Of a stretch of DNA of 64,000 bases, positions 26,123 to 36,096 are shown one piece after another. The stretch is from NCBI GenBank assembly GCA_021732995.1, contig JAKFWA010000054.1, positions 1 to 64,000 of the forward strand, written 5' to 3'. The position numbers and the translations under genes are program-made. The notes under the pieces are model-generated. The model was not told where the DNA came from. It was given only the letters and a program-made list of their open reading frames with translations, and did no database searches. This DNA comes from Planctomycetaceae bacterium (GTDB lineage: Bacteria; Planctomycetota; Planctomycetia; Planctomycetales; Planctomycetaceae). Within the stretch, counting starts at the first letter, position 1. Each line of letters starts with the position of its first letter.

Positions 26123-27961
26123 ATGCGAATGCTGCGATGGTTGTTGCTGGGCTGCTGTGTGAGTTTTGCCAACTTGCCGGCTGAAGCTGGATCTTCAAAT
26201 AGCCTGATGGATATCTCAGCCGACGGGAAACTTTTGGCCTGTAGCAATCGTGACAGCGGCACGGTGACCATTGTTGAACTGCCCGCGTTGAAGAAGCTGC
26301 GGGAGATCAAGGTTGGTCATCATCCCGAAGGTGTCAGCTTCATTGGTTCGACGCACCGACTGGCGACGGCGGTCTATGACGATGATGTCGTTGTCTTCGC
26401 GGACGCGGATTCCGGTGAGGTGACTCATCGAGTCGATGTCTTTGACGAGCCGTACGGCGTTGTCTCGAACAACGCCGGCAGTCGCCTGTACGTCACGCTG
26501 GAATTTCCTGGCCGGGTGGTCGAGATCGACACCGGACGCGCCGCGGTGATTCGCGAGATGGAGGCTGGCAGTTTTCCTCGCGGCATCGCGATTACGCCGA
26601 AGGATGATCGGCTGGTCGTCAGCGAGTACCTGACCACAAAGGTCCTCTCGATTGACGTGCAGAGTGGCAGGCAGGTTGATGAATGGGCGGGCGGCGAGAC
26701 GGATAATCTCGCGCGGCAGGTGGTGATTCATCCGTCGCGACCGAAAGCCTACATCCCCCATATTCGAGCGCGAGTCACCATCCCGCAGGGCGAGGGTTCG
26801 ATCTTCCCGTACGTGGGGACGGTCGATCTGGATCACAAAGAAGAAACTCGCCGCAAACGCATTCCCATGGATGCCTTCATCGGCGCTCTGGTGACTGCGA
26901 ATCCGTGGGAAGTTGCGATTACCCCGGACGGCAAGCGTTTCTTTGTAGTGTTCGCGGGGACGAACGACATGTTCGCGTGTCAGACAGTGGACGACGATTA
27001 CCGCGAGATCACTCCATTGCGGCTGATGCGGCTCGGAAACAACCCGCGCGCGGTACGAGTCTCGCCGGATAGTTCGAGGTTCTACGTTTACAACGCGCTC
27101 GACTTCAATGTTGTCGCGTACGACGTGGCATCTCTAAGTCAGATTAAGGATGTCACCGTCTGCGACAATCCACTCAGCGAAGACGTGCACTTGGGCAAAG
27201 TCCTGTTCTACACGGCACTGCAACCGATGGTCGGCCGACGCTGGATCTCCTGCTCGAGTTGCCATCCCGATGGTCAGGCAGACGGGCGCACCTGGCATAA
27301 CCCGGATGGCTTGCGAGCGACCCCGCCGCTGGGCGGTTTGGCCTTCACGCATCCGCAGCACTGGTCGGCTGACCGCGACGAGACTCAAGACTTTGAGCAC
27401 ACGATTCGCGGTCCCTTGATGCAGGGGACGGGACTCATCAGAGGTCGCCTGAATGACTCGTTGGGCAAGCCGAACAAAGGGCTTTCGAAGTCCCTCGACG
27501 CCCTCGCGGCCTACACGAACTCACATCGATTCACGATGAGCCCCTACGCCAAGAACGGACTGAGTGACTCGGCGAAACGCGGCAGGGAACTGTTCCTGAA
27601 CGAGACCATCGGGTGTGCCAAGTGTCACTCAGGACCGTTCTACACAGACTCGCAGTCCGGCAAACCCAGTCAGATGCATGACATCGGTACGGGGCGTGGT
27701 GACAAGTCCGAGAAGATGGGTACGAAGTATGACACGCCGACATTGCTGTCTCTCTATCGTACTGCTCCGTATCTGCATGACGCATCCGCAGCGACGTTGA
27801 TGGATGTACTAAGGTCTCAAAATCCGAACGATCAGCATGGCAAAACCAGCCATCTCAAGGATGGACAGCTTGAGGATCTGGTCGAGTTCCTGAAGGCGCT
27901 GCCCTATGAAGATCCTGAGCCGGCTGCCGAACAAGCGGGCATCAAGCGGATTGCTGGTTGA
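26123..27961 (+). CDS. Exported YVTN beta-propeller fused to di-haem cytochrome c peroxidase-like domain
   Basis: 612 residues, GGGAG ribosome site upstream, Sec signal (LRWLLLGCCVSFANLPAEA). Residues about 30-370 are propeller blades of the YVTN type (MDISADGKLLACSNRDSGTV, HPEGVSFIGSTHRLA, PWEVAITPDGKRFFVVF). Residues about 370-600 carry two c-type haem sites, CSSCH near 377 and CAKCH near 497, in a MauG/cytochrome c peroxidase-like arrangement (HPDGQADGRTW; YDTPTLLSLYRTAPYLHDAS, typical of the family). It is probably a periplasmic redox protein; the partner is unknown. Haem attachment would need a cytochrome c maturation system not in the window. Confidence 0.9.
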   Translation: MRMLRWLLLGCCVSFANLPAEAGSSNSLMDISADGKLLACSNRDSGTVTIVELPALKKLREIKVGHHPEGVSFIGSTHRLATAVYDDDVVVFADADSGEVTHRVDVFDEPYGVVSNNAGSRLYVTLEFPGRVVEIDTGRAAVIREMEAGSFPRGIAITPKDDRLVVSEYLTTKVLSIDVQSGRQVDEWAGGETDNLARQVVIHPSRPKAYIPHIRARVTIPQGEGSIFPYVGTVDLDHKEETRRKRIPMDAFIGALVTANPWEVAITPDGKRFFVVFAGTNDMFACQTVDDDYREITPLRLMRLGNNPRAVRVSPDSSRFYVYNALDFNVVAYDVASLSQIKDVTVCDNPLSEDVHLGKVLFYTALQPMVGRRWISCSSCHPDGQADGRTWHNPDGLRATPPLGGLAFTHPQHWSADRDETQDFEHTIRGPLMQGTGLIRGRLNDSLGKPNKGLSKSLDALAAYTNSHRFTMSPYAKNGLSDSAKRGRELFLNETIGCAKCHSGPFYTDSQSGKPSQMHDIGTGRGDKSEKMGTKYDTPTLLSLYRTAPYLHDASAATLMDVLRSQNPNDQHGKTSHLKDGQLEDLVEFLKALPYEDPEPAAEQAGIKRIAG

Positions 27962-28097
27962 TTCGAGTCGCTGTGTCGGTCAGCGAAGAATCCGGGCGCA
28001 AGTTGCTGACGGGTGGGTCGCGCAATATCTTGCTGGAGCGTGACTGCTGCGCCTGCTGATGCGGGTAGCGACTCTTTATGCCCAGGATCTGATCGCC

Positions 28098-31000
28098 ATG
28101 AGGATGCTTCGAACGACCGCTGTGCTCGCTGGTTTGTGTGCCTCAGCAGTTGTGGCCTCAGCCGGGGAACCGTCGACGGAGTTCCTGGAGGCGATGCGCG
28201 AGCGCGGTTTCTACGACTACGCCATCGTCTATCTGGACCAGATGAGTGCGAGTCCCAAAGCGACTGCGGCTCAGAAAGCTCTCGTTCCGTTTGAAAAGGC
28301 AACGACTTACATCGAATGGGCGCGGAACGGATCGGCGGGAAATCCCGATCAGGCGACCAAGTATTACGACCAGGCTCTGGCGTTGCTCGATCAGTTCATC
28401 AAGGACAGCCCGAAGCACGAAAAAGCCGGGCAGGCCAACAGCGACCGCGGACGCATTCTGCTTGGCAAGGCTCGACTGGAAACTTGGCAGGCGCGGTCTC
28501 CCGGCAATGAAGGTAATCGCGGCGAGTTTCAGCGGCGTGCGTTCGACTCGATCCGCGCCGCACGCGAGATTTTTCAGATGGCTCGCGATCAGCACGAGAA
28601 AACCTGGAAGAGCTTCCCCCCTTATCTGGATCAGAAGGCGCAGCCCCAGCAGTTTGAGCAGCGTCGTCTGGCTGAAGTGCGATTCATTCAGGCACAGCTC
28701 GATCTGGCGGAGAGCACGTACGAAGAAGCTCAGACTTACGACAAGGACGATGCCCAATACAAGAAGCGACTGCATGATGCAGCCGATGAGTTTCAGAAGA
28801 TTCATGACCGCTATCGAAGTCAGTTAGGCGGTTGGCATGCGCGTGCCAAGCAGGGCAAGTGCTTTGAGGAATCTGATGACGTCGTGCGGGCGCTGGGCAT
28901 CTACGGAGACCTGTTGAGTCAGCCAGATGACAGTCCCGCCGTGATTCGTTTGAAGGATCTGGTGCGGCAGTTCCGGTTGATCTGCCTCAATCATCCGACG
29001 AAGAAGGACTATCAGGTTGTCATTGATGAGGCGAACGACTGGTACAACAAGGCCAGTGGCAGTGCCAGTCGGCGGTCATCCATGGTGGGACTGGGCATTC
29101 TCTGGGAGCAGGCGCGGGCCTACGAAAAGCTTGGCGAAGAGCCAGGCATTCCGCGATCGGAGCAGGTGTCGCACTATCGAGCTGCCTTGAAGACCGTGCA
29201 GACGGTACGTCGTTTCCCCAGCCAGTATCGTGATCTGGCCTCGTCGAAAGAACGTGACCTGCTGCGTGTGTTGCAGGGTGACAACGCGGTCGACAGCCCC
29301 AAGGACTTTGTGTCGGCGTCCAGTCTGGCGGAAGAACTGGTGACCAAGAAGACAAAGGACGTCTTGGACGCGATCAACGCGGCCAAGCGGTCTGGGCGAT
29401 CCGACGATCTGCAGAAGGCGAACGATGCCCTGAAGGCGCACATCGCGCAGTCCCTGAAAGCCGTACGCGCTGCGTTGCGACTCGTGGATTACAGCACGCC
29501 GCAGGCGGATCTCGATCGCATGCGGCACTACCTCGCCTACATGCACTATCTGTCCCGCAACAGCTACGAGACCGCAGTGATCTCTGAGCATCTGGCGACG
29601 CATGCAGGTAAGGACAATGTGGGATTGGCTCAGGAAGCGGCTTACATGGCGGTCGGTGCCTATGTGCAGGCTTTCAATGAGAACGAGCGCAACGGGCGTG
29701 TTGCGGATCAGGAAATCGACATCGCTCGGATGGAGCGAATGGCGAAGTTCCTGACCTCCAAGTGGCCGAGCAGCGATCGCGCGATGGATGCTCGACTGCA
29801 GATGGGCAACGTCTATGCGACCTTCAAGAAGTATGATCAGGCCGCCGAATGGTTGCAGCAAGTTCCCGAATCCTCAGGCAAGTACATCGACGCTCAACAG
29901 AGAGCCGCGCAAGTGCTGTGGTCGGCTTACATCGAAGCGGCCCAGTTGCCCGACATCGAGAAGCCGCCACAAGCCAAGCTCGACGAGTGGATCACGGTCG
30001 CCGAAACCGCGTTTCGCAAGGGCATCGACAAGGCGGAACGCGACACTCCCGCAGCTAATCCAGCACCGGATAGTTTGATCGCAGCAAAAGTCGCGTTGGT
30101 GCAGATTCTCGTGACGAAGGGCGAGTTCGCTGAAGGCGTGAAGCTGCTGACTCAAGAGCCGCATCCGGTCATCTTCAACCTGACCGTGCAAGATGAAACC
30201 AAGCGGCCGAAGACGGGCATCAAGAGCGTTGAGTTCGCCTCGTTGGCCTATCAGCTACTGCTGCGTTGCTACGTCGGTACCCAGCAACTGAACGAGGCCC
30301 GGTCTGCCATGTTCCAACTGGAACTGGTCGGCGGTGGTGGCGGCGAACACATTACTGAAGTCTACAAAGACCTCGGACTCGAACTGCAGAAGGAACTCGA
30401 TCGCCTGAAAGGCCTGGGCCAGACTCAGCGTCTGGAAGCCGTGCGTCGGTCGTTTGAGACGTTCCTCGGAGATCTGTCTAAACGCAAAGATCAGACTTCG
30501 GGATCGCTGATCTGGATTGGTGAAACCTACTACGGCCTGGGGGTTTCCAGCACGGATGATTCGAAACGCTCGTTGAGCTACTTCAAGAGCGCGTCTGAGG
30601 CGTACGAACAGATCATTGATCGCGCGAAGGACAACTCAAAGTTCCTTGATGCTGATCGCGTGACCGCCGTGCGACTGCGGTTGGCCGCCTGCCGACGAAA
30701 GTTGAAGCAGTTCGATCAGGCGTTGGAGTTGCTGCGTCCGATTCTCGCTGAGAACGCGACGTATCTGGACGCTCAGTTTGAAGCGAACTTCGTCTTTCAG
30801 GATTGGGGCGGCACAGGCGAGAAGGGCTCCAGTCAGAACTACCAGAGAGCTCTGGCTGGTGACCCGAAGGGGGCGTCTGGTGGCAAGAAGCCGGGCATCG
30901 GGAGTTGGGGCTGGGCTACCACGGTGAAGAACATTCACCGACTGTTGTCACAGGGACAGGGGGACGATCGCAAGGGTTACGAGGTCAAGTTGAACGAGGC

Positions 31001-31544
31001 GATCTACAATCAGGCTGTGTGTCATTTGGAGTATGGGCTCAGCCTCTCGGGCATTGATCGCAAGAAGCAACTGGGTTACGCGAAGGGGGCGATTCGTGCT
31101 TTCGTCGAGATCAGTCAGGACATTGAGCCCGAATGGTGGAAGAAGTTCGACACCAAGTATCGGGAAGTGCTCGGAAAGCTCGGCGAACCCGTTAAGCCGC
31201 TGGAGAAGCCTAAGGCCGTCACGATTGCGGCGGAATCGCCTGGTGAAACCAAATCGGAAGCTTCCACTGCAAAGCCCGTGAAGTCAGAGGACACGGCTGA
31301 CAACAAAGTCGCGAAGGCTAAGACTGCGCCGGTTGAAAAGCCCAAGCAGAGCAGCGGGGCGATGGGCTTCATCATCTTCGGACTCGTCACGCTGGTTGGT
31401 ATCGGCGGGACTGCCATGCTCGTGATGAAGAACAAGAGCCGCCGCAAACCGTTGGCAATGTCCGCTGATGCGGAGCCTGCGGCAGAAGCTGTTGCCTCGC
31501 GGCCGCGAAGCGGAAAATCCAAGCGGTCGTCGGGACAGGAATGA
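28098..31544 (+). CDS. Large exported TPR protein with C-terminal membrane anchor
   Basis: 1148 residues from ATG 28098 (AGGA nearby); the frame opens at 28059 but residues from 28098 give a clean signal peptide (LRTTAVLAGLCASAVVASAGEP). Nearly all of the protein is helical with tetratricopeptide-like repeats (TKYYDQALALLDQFIKDSP, DQAAEWLQQVPESSGKYIDA, FDQALELLRPILAENATYLD). A Lys/Ala/Glu linker precedes a single C-terminal membrane helix (GFIIFGLVTLVGIGGTAML) and a basic tail. It should scaffold protein assemblies in the periplasm, anchored in the inner membrane. A smaller TPR gene follows 118 bases downstream. Confidence 0.85.
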   Translation: MRMLRTTAVLAGLCASAVVASAGEPSTEFLEAMRERGFYDYAIVYLDQMSASPKATAAQKALVPFEKATTYIEWARNGSAGNPDQATKYYDQALALLDQFIKDSPKHEKAGQANSDRGRILLGKARLETWQARSPGNEGNRGEFQRRAFDSIRAAREIFQMARDQHEKTWKSFPPYLDQKAQPQQFEQRRLAEVRFIQAQLDLAESTYEEAQTYDKDDAQYKKRLHDAADEFQKIHDRYRSQLGGWHARAKQGKCFEESDDVVRALGIYGDLLSQPDDSPAVIRLKDLVRQFRLICLNHPTKKDYQVVIDEANDWYNKASGSASRRSSMVGLGILWEQARAYEKLGEEPGIPRSEQVSHYRAALKTVQTVRRFPSQYRDLASSKERDLLRVLQGDNAVDSPKDFVSASSLAEELVTKKTKDVLDAINAAKRSGRSDDLQKANDALKAHIAQSLKAVRAALRLVDYSTPQADLDRMRHYLAYMHYLSRNSYETAVISEHLATHAGKDNVGLAQEAAYMAVGAYVQAFNENERNGRVADQEIDIARMERMAKFLTSKWPSSDRAMDARLQMGNVYATFKKYDQAAEWLQQVPESSGKYIDAQQRAAQVLWSAYIEAAQLPDIEKPPQAKLDEWITVAETAFRKGIDKAERDTPAANPAPDSLIAAKVALVQILVTKGEFAEGVKLLTQEPHPVIFNLTVQDETKRPKTGIKSVEFASLAYQLLLRCYVGTQQLNEARSAMFQLELVGGGGGEHITEVYKDLGLELQKELDRLKGLGQTQRLEAVRRSFETFLGDLSKRKDQTSGSLIWIGETYYGLGVSSTDDSKRSLSYFKSASEAYEQIIDRAKDNSKFLDADRVTAVRLRLAACRRKLKQFDQALELLRPILAENATYLDAQFEANFVFQDWGGTGEKGSSQNYQRALAGDPKGASGGKKPGIGSWGWATTVKNIHRLLSQGQGDDRKGYEVKLNEAIYNQAVCHLEYGLSLSGIDRKKQLGYAKGAIRAFVEISQDIEPEWWKKFDTKYREVLGKLGEPVKPLEKPKAVTIAAESPGETKSEASTAKPVKSEDTADNKVAKAKTAPVEKPKQSSGAMGFIIFGLVTLVGIGGTAMLVMKNKSRRKPLAMSADAEPAAEAVASRPRSGKSKRSSGQE

Positions 31545-31662
31545 GAGATTGACGTGTCGCCAGCTAGCCAGAGGTTCGGCGAGACCTCACACTGAGTAAA
31601 TCAGGAATGATTCACCTCGCAACGAGCGTTGCGAAAGACCTTCAAACCGATTGAGTGACGTC

Positions 31663-32709
31663 ATGAAACAGGTTGTGATTGCCGCGACAACATTCGCGGT
31701 GCTGGTAGCTTCGGCTTTGAATGCGGGGGCTGTGGAAAAGATCACCCGGAAGAGCGACGCGAAGGCGTTGAACGGCGACGTGACGGCCGTCACCAAAGAC
31801 AAGATCACGGTGAAGGACGGGGTGGGTAAGGTCACTGAAGTTCCTTCGAACGACATCGTCGATATCGAATGGGGCACTGAGCCTGAAGACATGAAGCTGG
31901 GACGTGGTCCCGAGAAGGCACGCAAGTTTACTGACGCTTTGACTAGCTACAACAAGGCGTTGAAGGACACCAAGGCCAAGGGCAACGTCTTGGCCGAGCT
32001 TGAATTCGCCATTGCCCGTACGACAGCCAAGCAGGCGATGAGTGAAGATCCAAGCAAGGCGGATGACGCCGTCAAGAAGTTGGAAGCTTTCGTTAAGGCT
32101 CGTGCGGACAGCTACCGCTTCTATGAGGCTATCTTCATGCTCGGCGACCTGCTGAACGCCAAGAAGGATTACGCCGGCGCGGAGACTCAGTATCAGAAGC
32201 TGAATGCGGCGCCATTCCCGGACTATAAGATGGCGGCGAAGAACGCTTCCGCTCGGGCGTCATTGGCGAACAACGATCACGCCGGGGCTTTGACCAAGTT
32301 TGAGGAAGTTGCGGCGATGAAGGGGGAATCCCCCGCTGAAGCCTTCCGTCGTAACGAAGCCCTGACGGGTAAGGCATCAGTGCTGGTCGCTCAGCAGAAG
32401 TACGACGATGCAATGAAAGTGATTGACAGCATCATCGAAGCTTCTTCCACGGAAGAAGGCCCGGTGATGGCGGACGCTTACAACCTGCAGGGGGATTGCT
32501 TGCAGGCACAGGACAAAGTGAAGGAAGCGATTCTGGCTTACCTGCACGTGCCGCTGCTGTTTGAGAAGGAGAAGAGTGCCAACGCCAAAGCGCTTTACAA
32601 CCTCGCACAGCTGTGGCCCAAAGTGGATCAACCCGACCGAGCCGAACAAGCCAAGCGTGCTTTGCTAGATGACCACGCCGACACGGAATGGGCCAAGAAG
32701 CTGCAGTAG
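31663..32709 (+). CDS. Exported TPR protein with N-terminal small beta domain
   Basis: 348 residues from ATG 31663; the in-frame TTG at 31651 is less likely. Signal peptide KQVVIAATTFAVLVASALNAGA, then a short beta-barrel-like segment (KALNGDVTAVTKDKITVKDG, VTEVPSNDIVDIEW), then TPR-type helices over the remaining 270 residues (FTDALTSYNKALKDTKAKG, PVMADAYNLQGDCLQAQDKV). Located directly after the large anchored TPR protein on the same strand; the two probably act together in the periplasm. Confidence 0.85.
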   Translation: MKQVVIAATTFAVLVASALNAGAVEKITRKSDAKALNGDVTAVTKDKITVKDGVGKVTEVPSNDIVDIEWGTEPEDMKLGRGPEKARKFTDALTSYNKALKDTKAKGNVLAELEFAIARTTAKQAMSEDPSKADDAVKKLEAFVKARADSYRFYEAIFMLGDLLNAKKDYAGAETQYQKLNAAPFPDYKMAAKNASARASLANNDHAGALTKFEEVAAMKGESPAEAFRRNEALTGKASVLVAQQKYDDAMKVIDSIIEASSTEEGPVMADAYNLQGDCLQAQDKVKEAILAYLHVPLLFEKEKSANAKALYNLAQLWPKVDQPDRAEQAKRALLDDHADTEWAKKLQ

Positions 32710-32741
32710 CACAGCGTTTGTTGAATTGTTCAAGTACGAAA

Positions 32742-32784
32742 AAGCCCCTGACGCATTTGAGGTTGCTCAATGCGTCAGGGGCTT
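32742..32784. terminator. Strong bidirectional terminator
   Basis: AAGCCCCTGACGCATT (32742-32757) and its exact reverse complement (32769-32784) form a 16-bp stem with an 11-base loop, flanked by A-rich sequence on the left and TTGTTGTT on the right. It serves the convergent TPR and FKBP genes. Confidence 0.85.
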
Positions 32785-32836
32785 GTTGTTGCTGTGGCCG
32801 GAATGGCGGCTCAAAACGCGAGGTTATTCCTCAGCT

Positions 32837-33586
32837 CTACTTGCTGCCTTTTGCGCCGCCCTTAACTTCCAGCAGTTCGATGTCGAAGACCAGCACTTGG
32901 TGGGGGCCGATGTCTCCGCCCGCACCGCGCTCGCCGTAAGCCAGATCAGACGGAATGTGGAGACGCCACTTGTCGCCGACTTTCATCAACTGCAAGGCTT
33001 CGGTCCAACCCTTGATGACTCCGTTGACGGGGAATTCAACCGGCTTGTCATTTTCCGTTGGTTCGTTGCCTTCGTAGGAGCCGTCAAAAACAGTCCCGTT
33101 GATCAGGCGGCCCTTGTAGTGAGTTGCCACGGTGTCGGTTGCTTTGGGCGTCGCGCCTTTGCCCGAACGCAGGACTTGGTACTGCAGCCCACTCTTGGTG
33201 ACCTTGATGCCTTCCTTCTTGGCGTTGGCATCCAAGTAGGTTACGCCGTCTTGTTTGGCTTTCTCGCCAGCGAGTTTCGCCTTGGAAGCCATCTGCTGCT
33301 GAAGCTGCTCAAACGCTTCCTGCAGTTCTTCGGGAGACAGAGCGGACTTGCGGTTGGCTAGCGCGTCGGCAATTCCGCGAGCGAGGATCGCCGGATCGAT
33401 GTCGAGCTTCTGACGTGCCAGATCGCGGCCGATGTTCATGCCTATGCCGTAGCTGACTTTTTCTTTCGTGGTTTTCAATGCGGGTGCCTTAACTTCTTCC
33501 TTTGGTTCTTTTTCATCCTGTCCGACCGTCGGCACAACCGCCACGGCAGCCAGAAGTAGTGCGATTCCGAGGGACCACTTCGCCAT
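32837..33586 (-). CDS. Periplasmic FKBP-type peptidyl-prolyl cis-trans isomerase
   Basis: 249 residues with a Sec signal (SLGIALLLAAVAVVPTVG). Residues about 40-130 are the helical FKBP_N dimerisation domain (KVSYGIGMNIGRDLARQKLD). Residues about 145-240 are the catalytic FKBP domain: VATHYKGRLINGTVFDGSY, FPVNGVIKGWTEALQLMKVG, WRLHIPSDLAYGERGAGG and VLVFDIELLEV. The layout is that of Mip/FkpA foldases, which help exported proteins fold around proline bonds. Monocistronic. Confidence 0.95.
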   Translation of the reverse strand: MAKWSLGIALLLAAVAVVPTVGQDEKEPKEEVKAPALKTTKEKVSYGIGMNIGRDLARQKLDIDPAILARGIADALANRKSALSPEELQEAFEQLQQQMASKAKLAGEKAKQDGVTYLDANAKKEGIKVTKSGLQYQVLRSGKGATPKATDTVATHYKGRLINGTVFDGSYEGNEPTENDKPVEFPVNGVIKGWTEALQLMKVGDKWRLHIPSDLAYGERGAGGDIGPHQVLVFDIELLEVKGGAKGSK

Positions 33587-33739
33587 CTATCGTATCTCCA
33601 AGTGTGAGGTTTCCAGCCCAGCGCGTCCGAGCCAGTGAGGCGGAAATGATAGACTTCCGGTAACTCGGTGTCGCCTCGTCTCGTAGGCAACGGCCACTAC
33701 AATGCGGGCACCCCTGCATATCTCAGTAGTCTGGTCGCT

Positions 33740-34939
33740 ATGAGTTCACCTTTGCTCGATGATGCCGAATGTTGCCTGTTGCGCGAGCTGCGCGGAAGTC
33801 CCGAGCTTTTCGCTGAGCTGAAGGTGCAGGGCGGTAGCGAACTTCAGATTCAGCAGCGTCTGAGAAACGGGTTCAAGCCGGAACTGGTGCGGGCCGCGTT
33901 GACGCTCGCCGGATTGCGTGAAAAAGCAACGGTGAAGTTCACGCAGGCAGAGTCGATGTGGTTTGATGTGAAGGGGTTGGAGCAAGCCTCGTCCGAAACG
34001 GTGGCTCGGCATAAAGCCCATCGGTTTCGAGGCCGAGTCTGGGATTTCTGCTGTGGCATTGGAGCGGATGCCATCGCCCTGGCGGAAGCTGACTGTCAGG
34101 TCACGGGCGTTGATCTGGTCGCGGCGAACTGCCTGCGCGCGACATGGAACGCCGAGGCCTACGGCGTTCGCGATCGTTTAGAAACCGTTGCTGCGGATAT
34201 CGCAACGATCAGCGATCGTTCGGGCCTGCTGCACATCGATCCGGATCGTCGTCCGATGGCGGGCAAACGTGTCGTGCGGTTGGAAGACTGCCTGCCGGAC
34301 CTCGCAGTGATGCAGAGGCTGGCTCAGGAATTTCGCGGCGGTGCGATCAAGCTGAGTCCGGCCAGCAACTTCGGCGGCAAGTTCGATGGAGCTGAGATTG
34401 AACTCGTCAGCCTGCATGGTGAGTGCAAAGAGGCGACGATCTGGTTTGGCGAACTGGCTCAGAGCGAACCTTTCCGAGCCACCGTATTGCCTGCTGGTGA
34501 AACCTTGGCCGCCGACCCGTTGTCCGCTTGGACTAACGTCGGTGAGTTGGGGGCCTACCTGTTCGACCCCGATCCGGCGATTGTGCGGGCTGGTCTGGTT
34601 GATGTGCTGGCTGAGCGACTCAATCTACGGCGACTGGATGATGCTGAAGAATATCTGACCGGGGACGAATTGGTGCAGTCGTCCTTCGTGCAGACGTTTG
34701 AGGTCTTGGAGAGCCTGCCGAACAACGAGCGGGAAGTTCGAGCGGCGTTTCGTTCACGCCAGTTTGGGCAGGTTGAAATCAAGTGTCGGCACATACCGGT
34801 GCAGGTTGAAGCTCTGCGCCGCAAGCTGTCACTTGAGGGCAGCGACCCGGGGGTCTTGGTATTCGCTCGACAAGCCGGTCGGTCGCGCGCCGTGATTTGT
34901 CGACGGCTGACGGGTCGAACTGGCACGCCAATCAACTAA
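33740..34939 (+). CDS. Class I SAM-dependent methyltransferase (THUMP-like C terminus)
   Basis: 399 residues from ATG 33740; a GTG at 33668 would lie under the FKBP promoter and adds no conserved sequence. SAM-binding motif VWDFCCGIGADAIALAEADC near 100-120, then TGVDLVAANCLRATWNAEAYG and a LLHIDPDRRP catalytic-site region. The C-terminal part fits the THUMP-like extension of this methyltransferase group, suggesting an RNA substrate. Cytoplasmic. MoxR follows 23-60 bases downstream on the same strand. Confidence 0.85.
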   Translation: MSSPLLDDAECCLLRELRGSPELFAELKVQGGSELQIQQRLRNGFKPELVRAALTLAGLREKATVKFTQAESMWFDVKGLEQASSETVARHKAHRFRGRVWDFCCGIGADAIALAEADCQVTGVDLVAANCLRATWNAEAYGVRDRLETVAADIATISDRSGLLHIDPDRRPMAGKRVVRLEDCLPDLAVMQRLAQEFRGGAIKLSPASNFGGKFDGAEIELVSLHGECKEATIWFGELAQSEPFRATVLPAGETLAADPLSAWTNVGELGAYLFDPDPAIVRAGLVDVLAERLNLRRLDDAEEYLTGDELVQSSFVQTFEVLESLPNNEREVRAAFRSRQFGQVEIKCRHIPVQVEALRRKLSLEGSDPGVLVFARQAGRSRAVICRRLTGRTGTPIN

Positions 34940-34998
34940 GCTGATGTGCCGCTCTGCGCGGAGTGAACACCCTCTGTTCTTTCATCGAAGACCTGACC

Positions 34999-36066
34999 GT
35001 GCTTGAAGAACAAACTGAGCTTTCCGATCAGCAGGACCTGCAGGCCGTCGAGCGATTGGCGGATGCGTTTCGTCGGATCACGCACGAATTGCATAAGGTG
35101 ATCGTCGGGCAGGATGAGGTCATTGAGCAGTTGCTGGTGTCGATGTTCGCTGGCGGGCACTGCTTGCTGGTCGGCGTGCCAGGGCTGGCGAAGACGCTGA
35201 TGGTTCGTTCGCTGGCTGAGTCGCTCAGTCTGGAATTCAACCGGGTGCAGTTTACTCCCGACTTGATGCCCAGTGACATCACCGGTACGGAAGTCATTCA
35301 GGAAGATCGCACCAGCGGGGCTCGCGAGTTCCGTTTTCTGGCGGGGCCGATCTTTACCAACGTCTTGCTGGCTGACGAAATCAACCGGACGCCGCCTAAG
35401 ACTCAGGCAGCGTTGCTGGAAGCCATGCAGGAGCACCAGGTCACGGCGGGCGGCAAGCGACACAAGTTGCAGGAACCGTTCTTCGTGCTCGCTACGCAGA
35501 ACCCCATTGAGCATGAGGGCACCTATCCGTTGCCGGAAGCTCAGTTGGACCGTTTCATGTTTCAGGTGTTCGTTGACTACCCCAGTGCCGACGAAGAGTT
35601 CGACATCGTGCGGCAGACGACAGCACCGAAGCAGACATCCATCGAGAAGGTCCTGTCTTTAGACGAAATCCTGGCACTGCAGGAGACGGTGCGACGCATT
35701 CCCGTCGCCGATCACGTGATTCGTTACGCCATGCAACTGGCTCGAATGACTCGTCGCGGCAAGGAGCAAGTCCCGGACTTCGTGCAAAAGTATGTCAGTT
35801 GGGGCGCCGGGCCGCGTGCGAGCCAGTACCTGATTCTCGGCGCGAAGGCGCGTGCCATGTTGCATGGTCGCCTCTTTGTCAGCACTGATGACGTGCGAGC
35901 GATCGCGGCGCCGGTGCTGCGACATCGCATCGTGACGAACTTCAACGCTGAAGCAGATGGGGTCACCGGGGATGAAATCGTCCGTCGCATTTCGGAAGTG
36001 ATGGCAGTGAACCCCGCGCTAAAAGCAGCGGACGCCAAATTGCCTCAAATCTTCAGCAAGCCCTGA
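34999..36066 (+). CDS. MoxR-family AAA+ ATPase
   Basis: 355 residues from GTG 34999 (GAAG eight bases upstream); GTG 34963 is an alternative start with its Shine-Dalgarno overlapping the codon. MoxR features: [20 protein letters not shown], Walker A GVPGLAKT (near 60), Walker B/second motif [20 protein letters not shown], sensor 1 [21 protein letters not shown] and the C-terminal lid. MoxR proteins act as chaperones for protein complexes, usually with VWA and DUF58 partners encoded next door. Here no such partner follows; a sulfatase gene comes next. Confidence 0.92.
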   Translation: MLEEQTELSDQQDLQAVERLADAFRRITHELHKVIVGQDEVIEQLLVSMFAGGHCLLVGVPGLAKTLMVRSLAESLSLEFNRVQFTPDLMPSDITGTEVIQEDRTSGAREFRFLAGPIFTNVLLADEINRTPPKTQAALLEAMQEHQVTAGGKRHKLQEPFFVLATQNPIEHEGTYPLPEAQLDRFMFQVFVDYPSADEEFDIVRQTTAPKQTSIEKVLSLDEILALQETVRRIPVADHVIRYAMQLARMTRRGKEQVPDFVQKYVSWGAGPRASQYLILGAKARAMLHGRLFVSTDDVRAIAAPVLRHRIVTNFNAEADGVTGDEIVRRISEVMAVNPALKAADAKLPQIFSKP

Positions 36067-36082
36067 TCTTAAATACTCTCTT

Positions 36083-36089
36083 GGGAGGA
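36083..36089 (+). promoter_or_regulatory. Strong Shine-Dalgarno fixing the sulfatase start at 36097
   Basis: GGGAGGA ends seven bases before the ATG at 36097. The internal ATG at 36148, which would give a shorter signal peptide, has no comparable site. Confidence 0.6.
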
Positions 36090-36096
36090 CCGCTCG

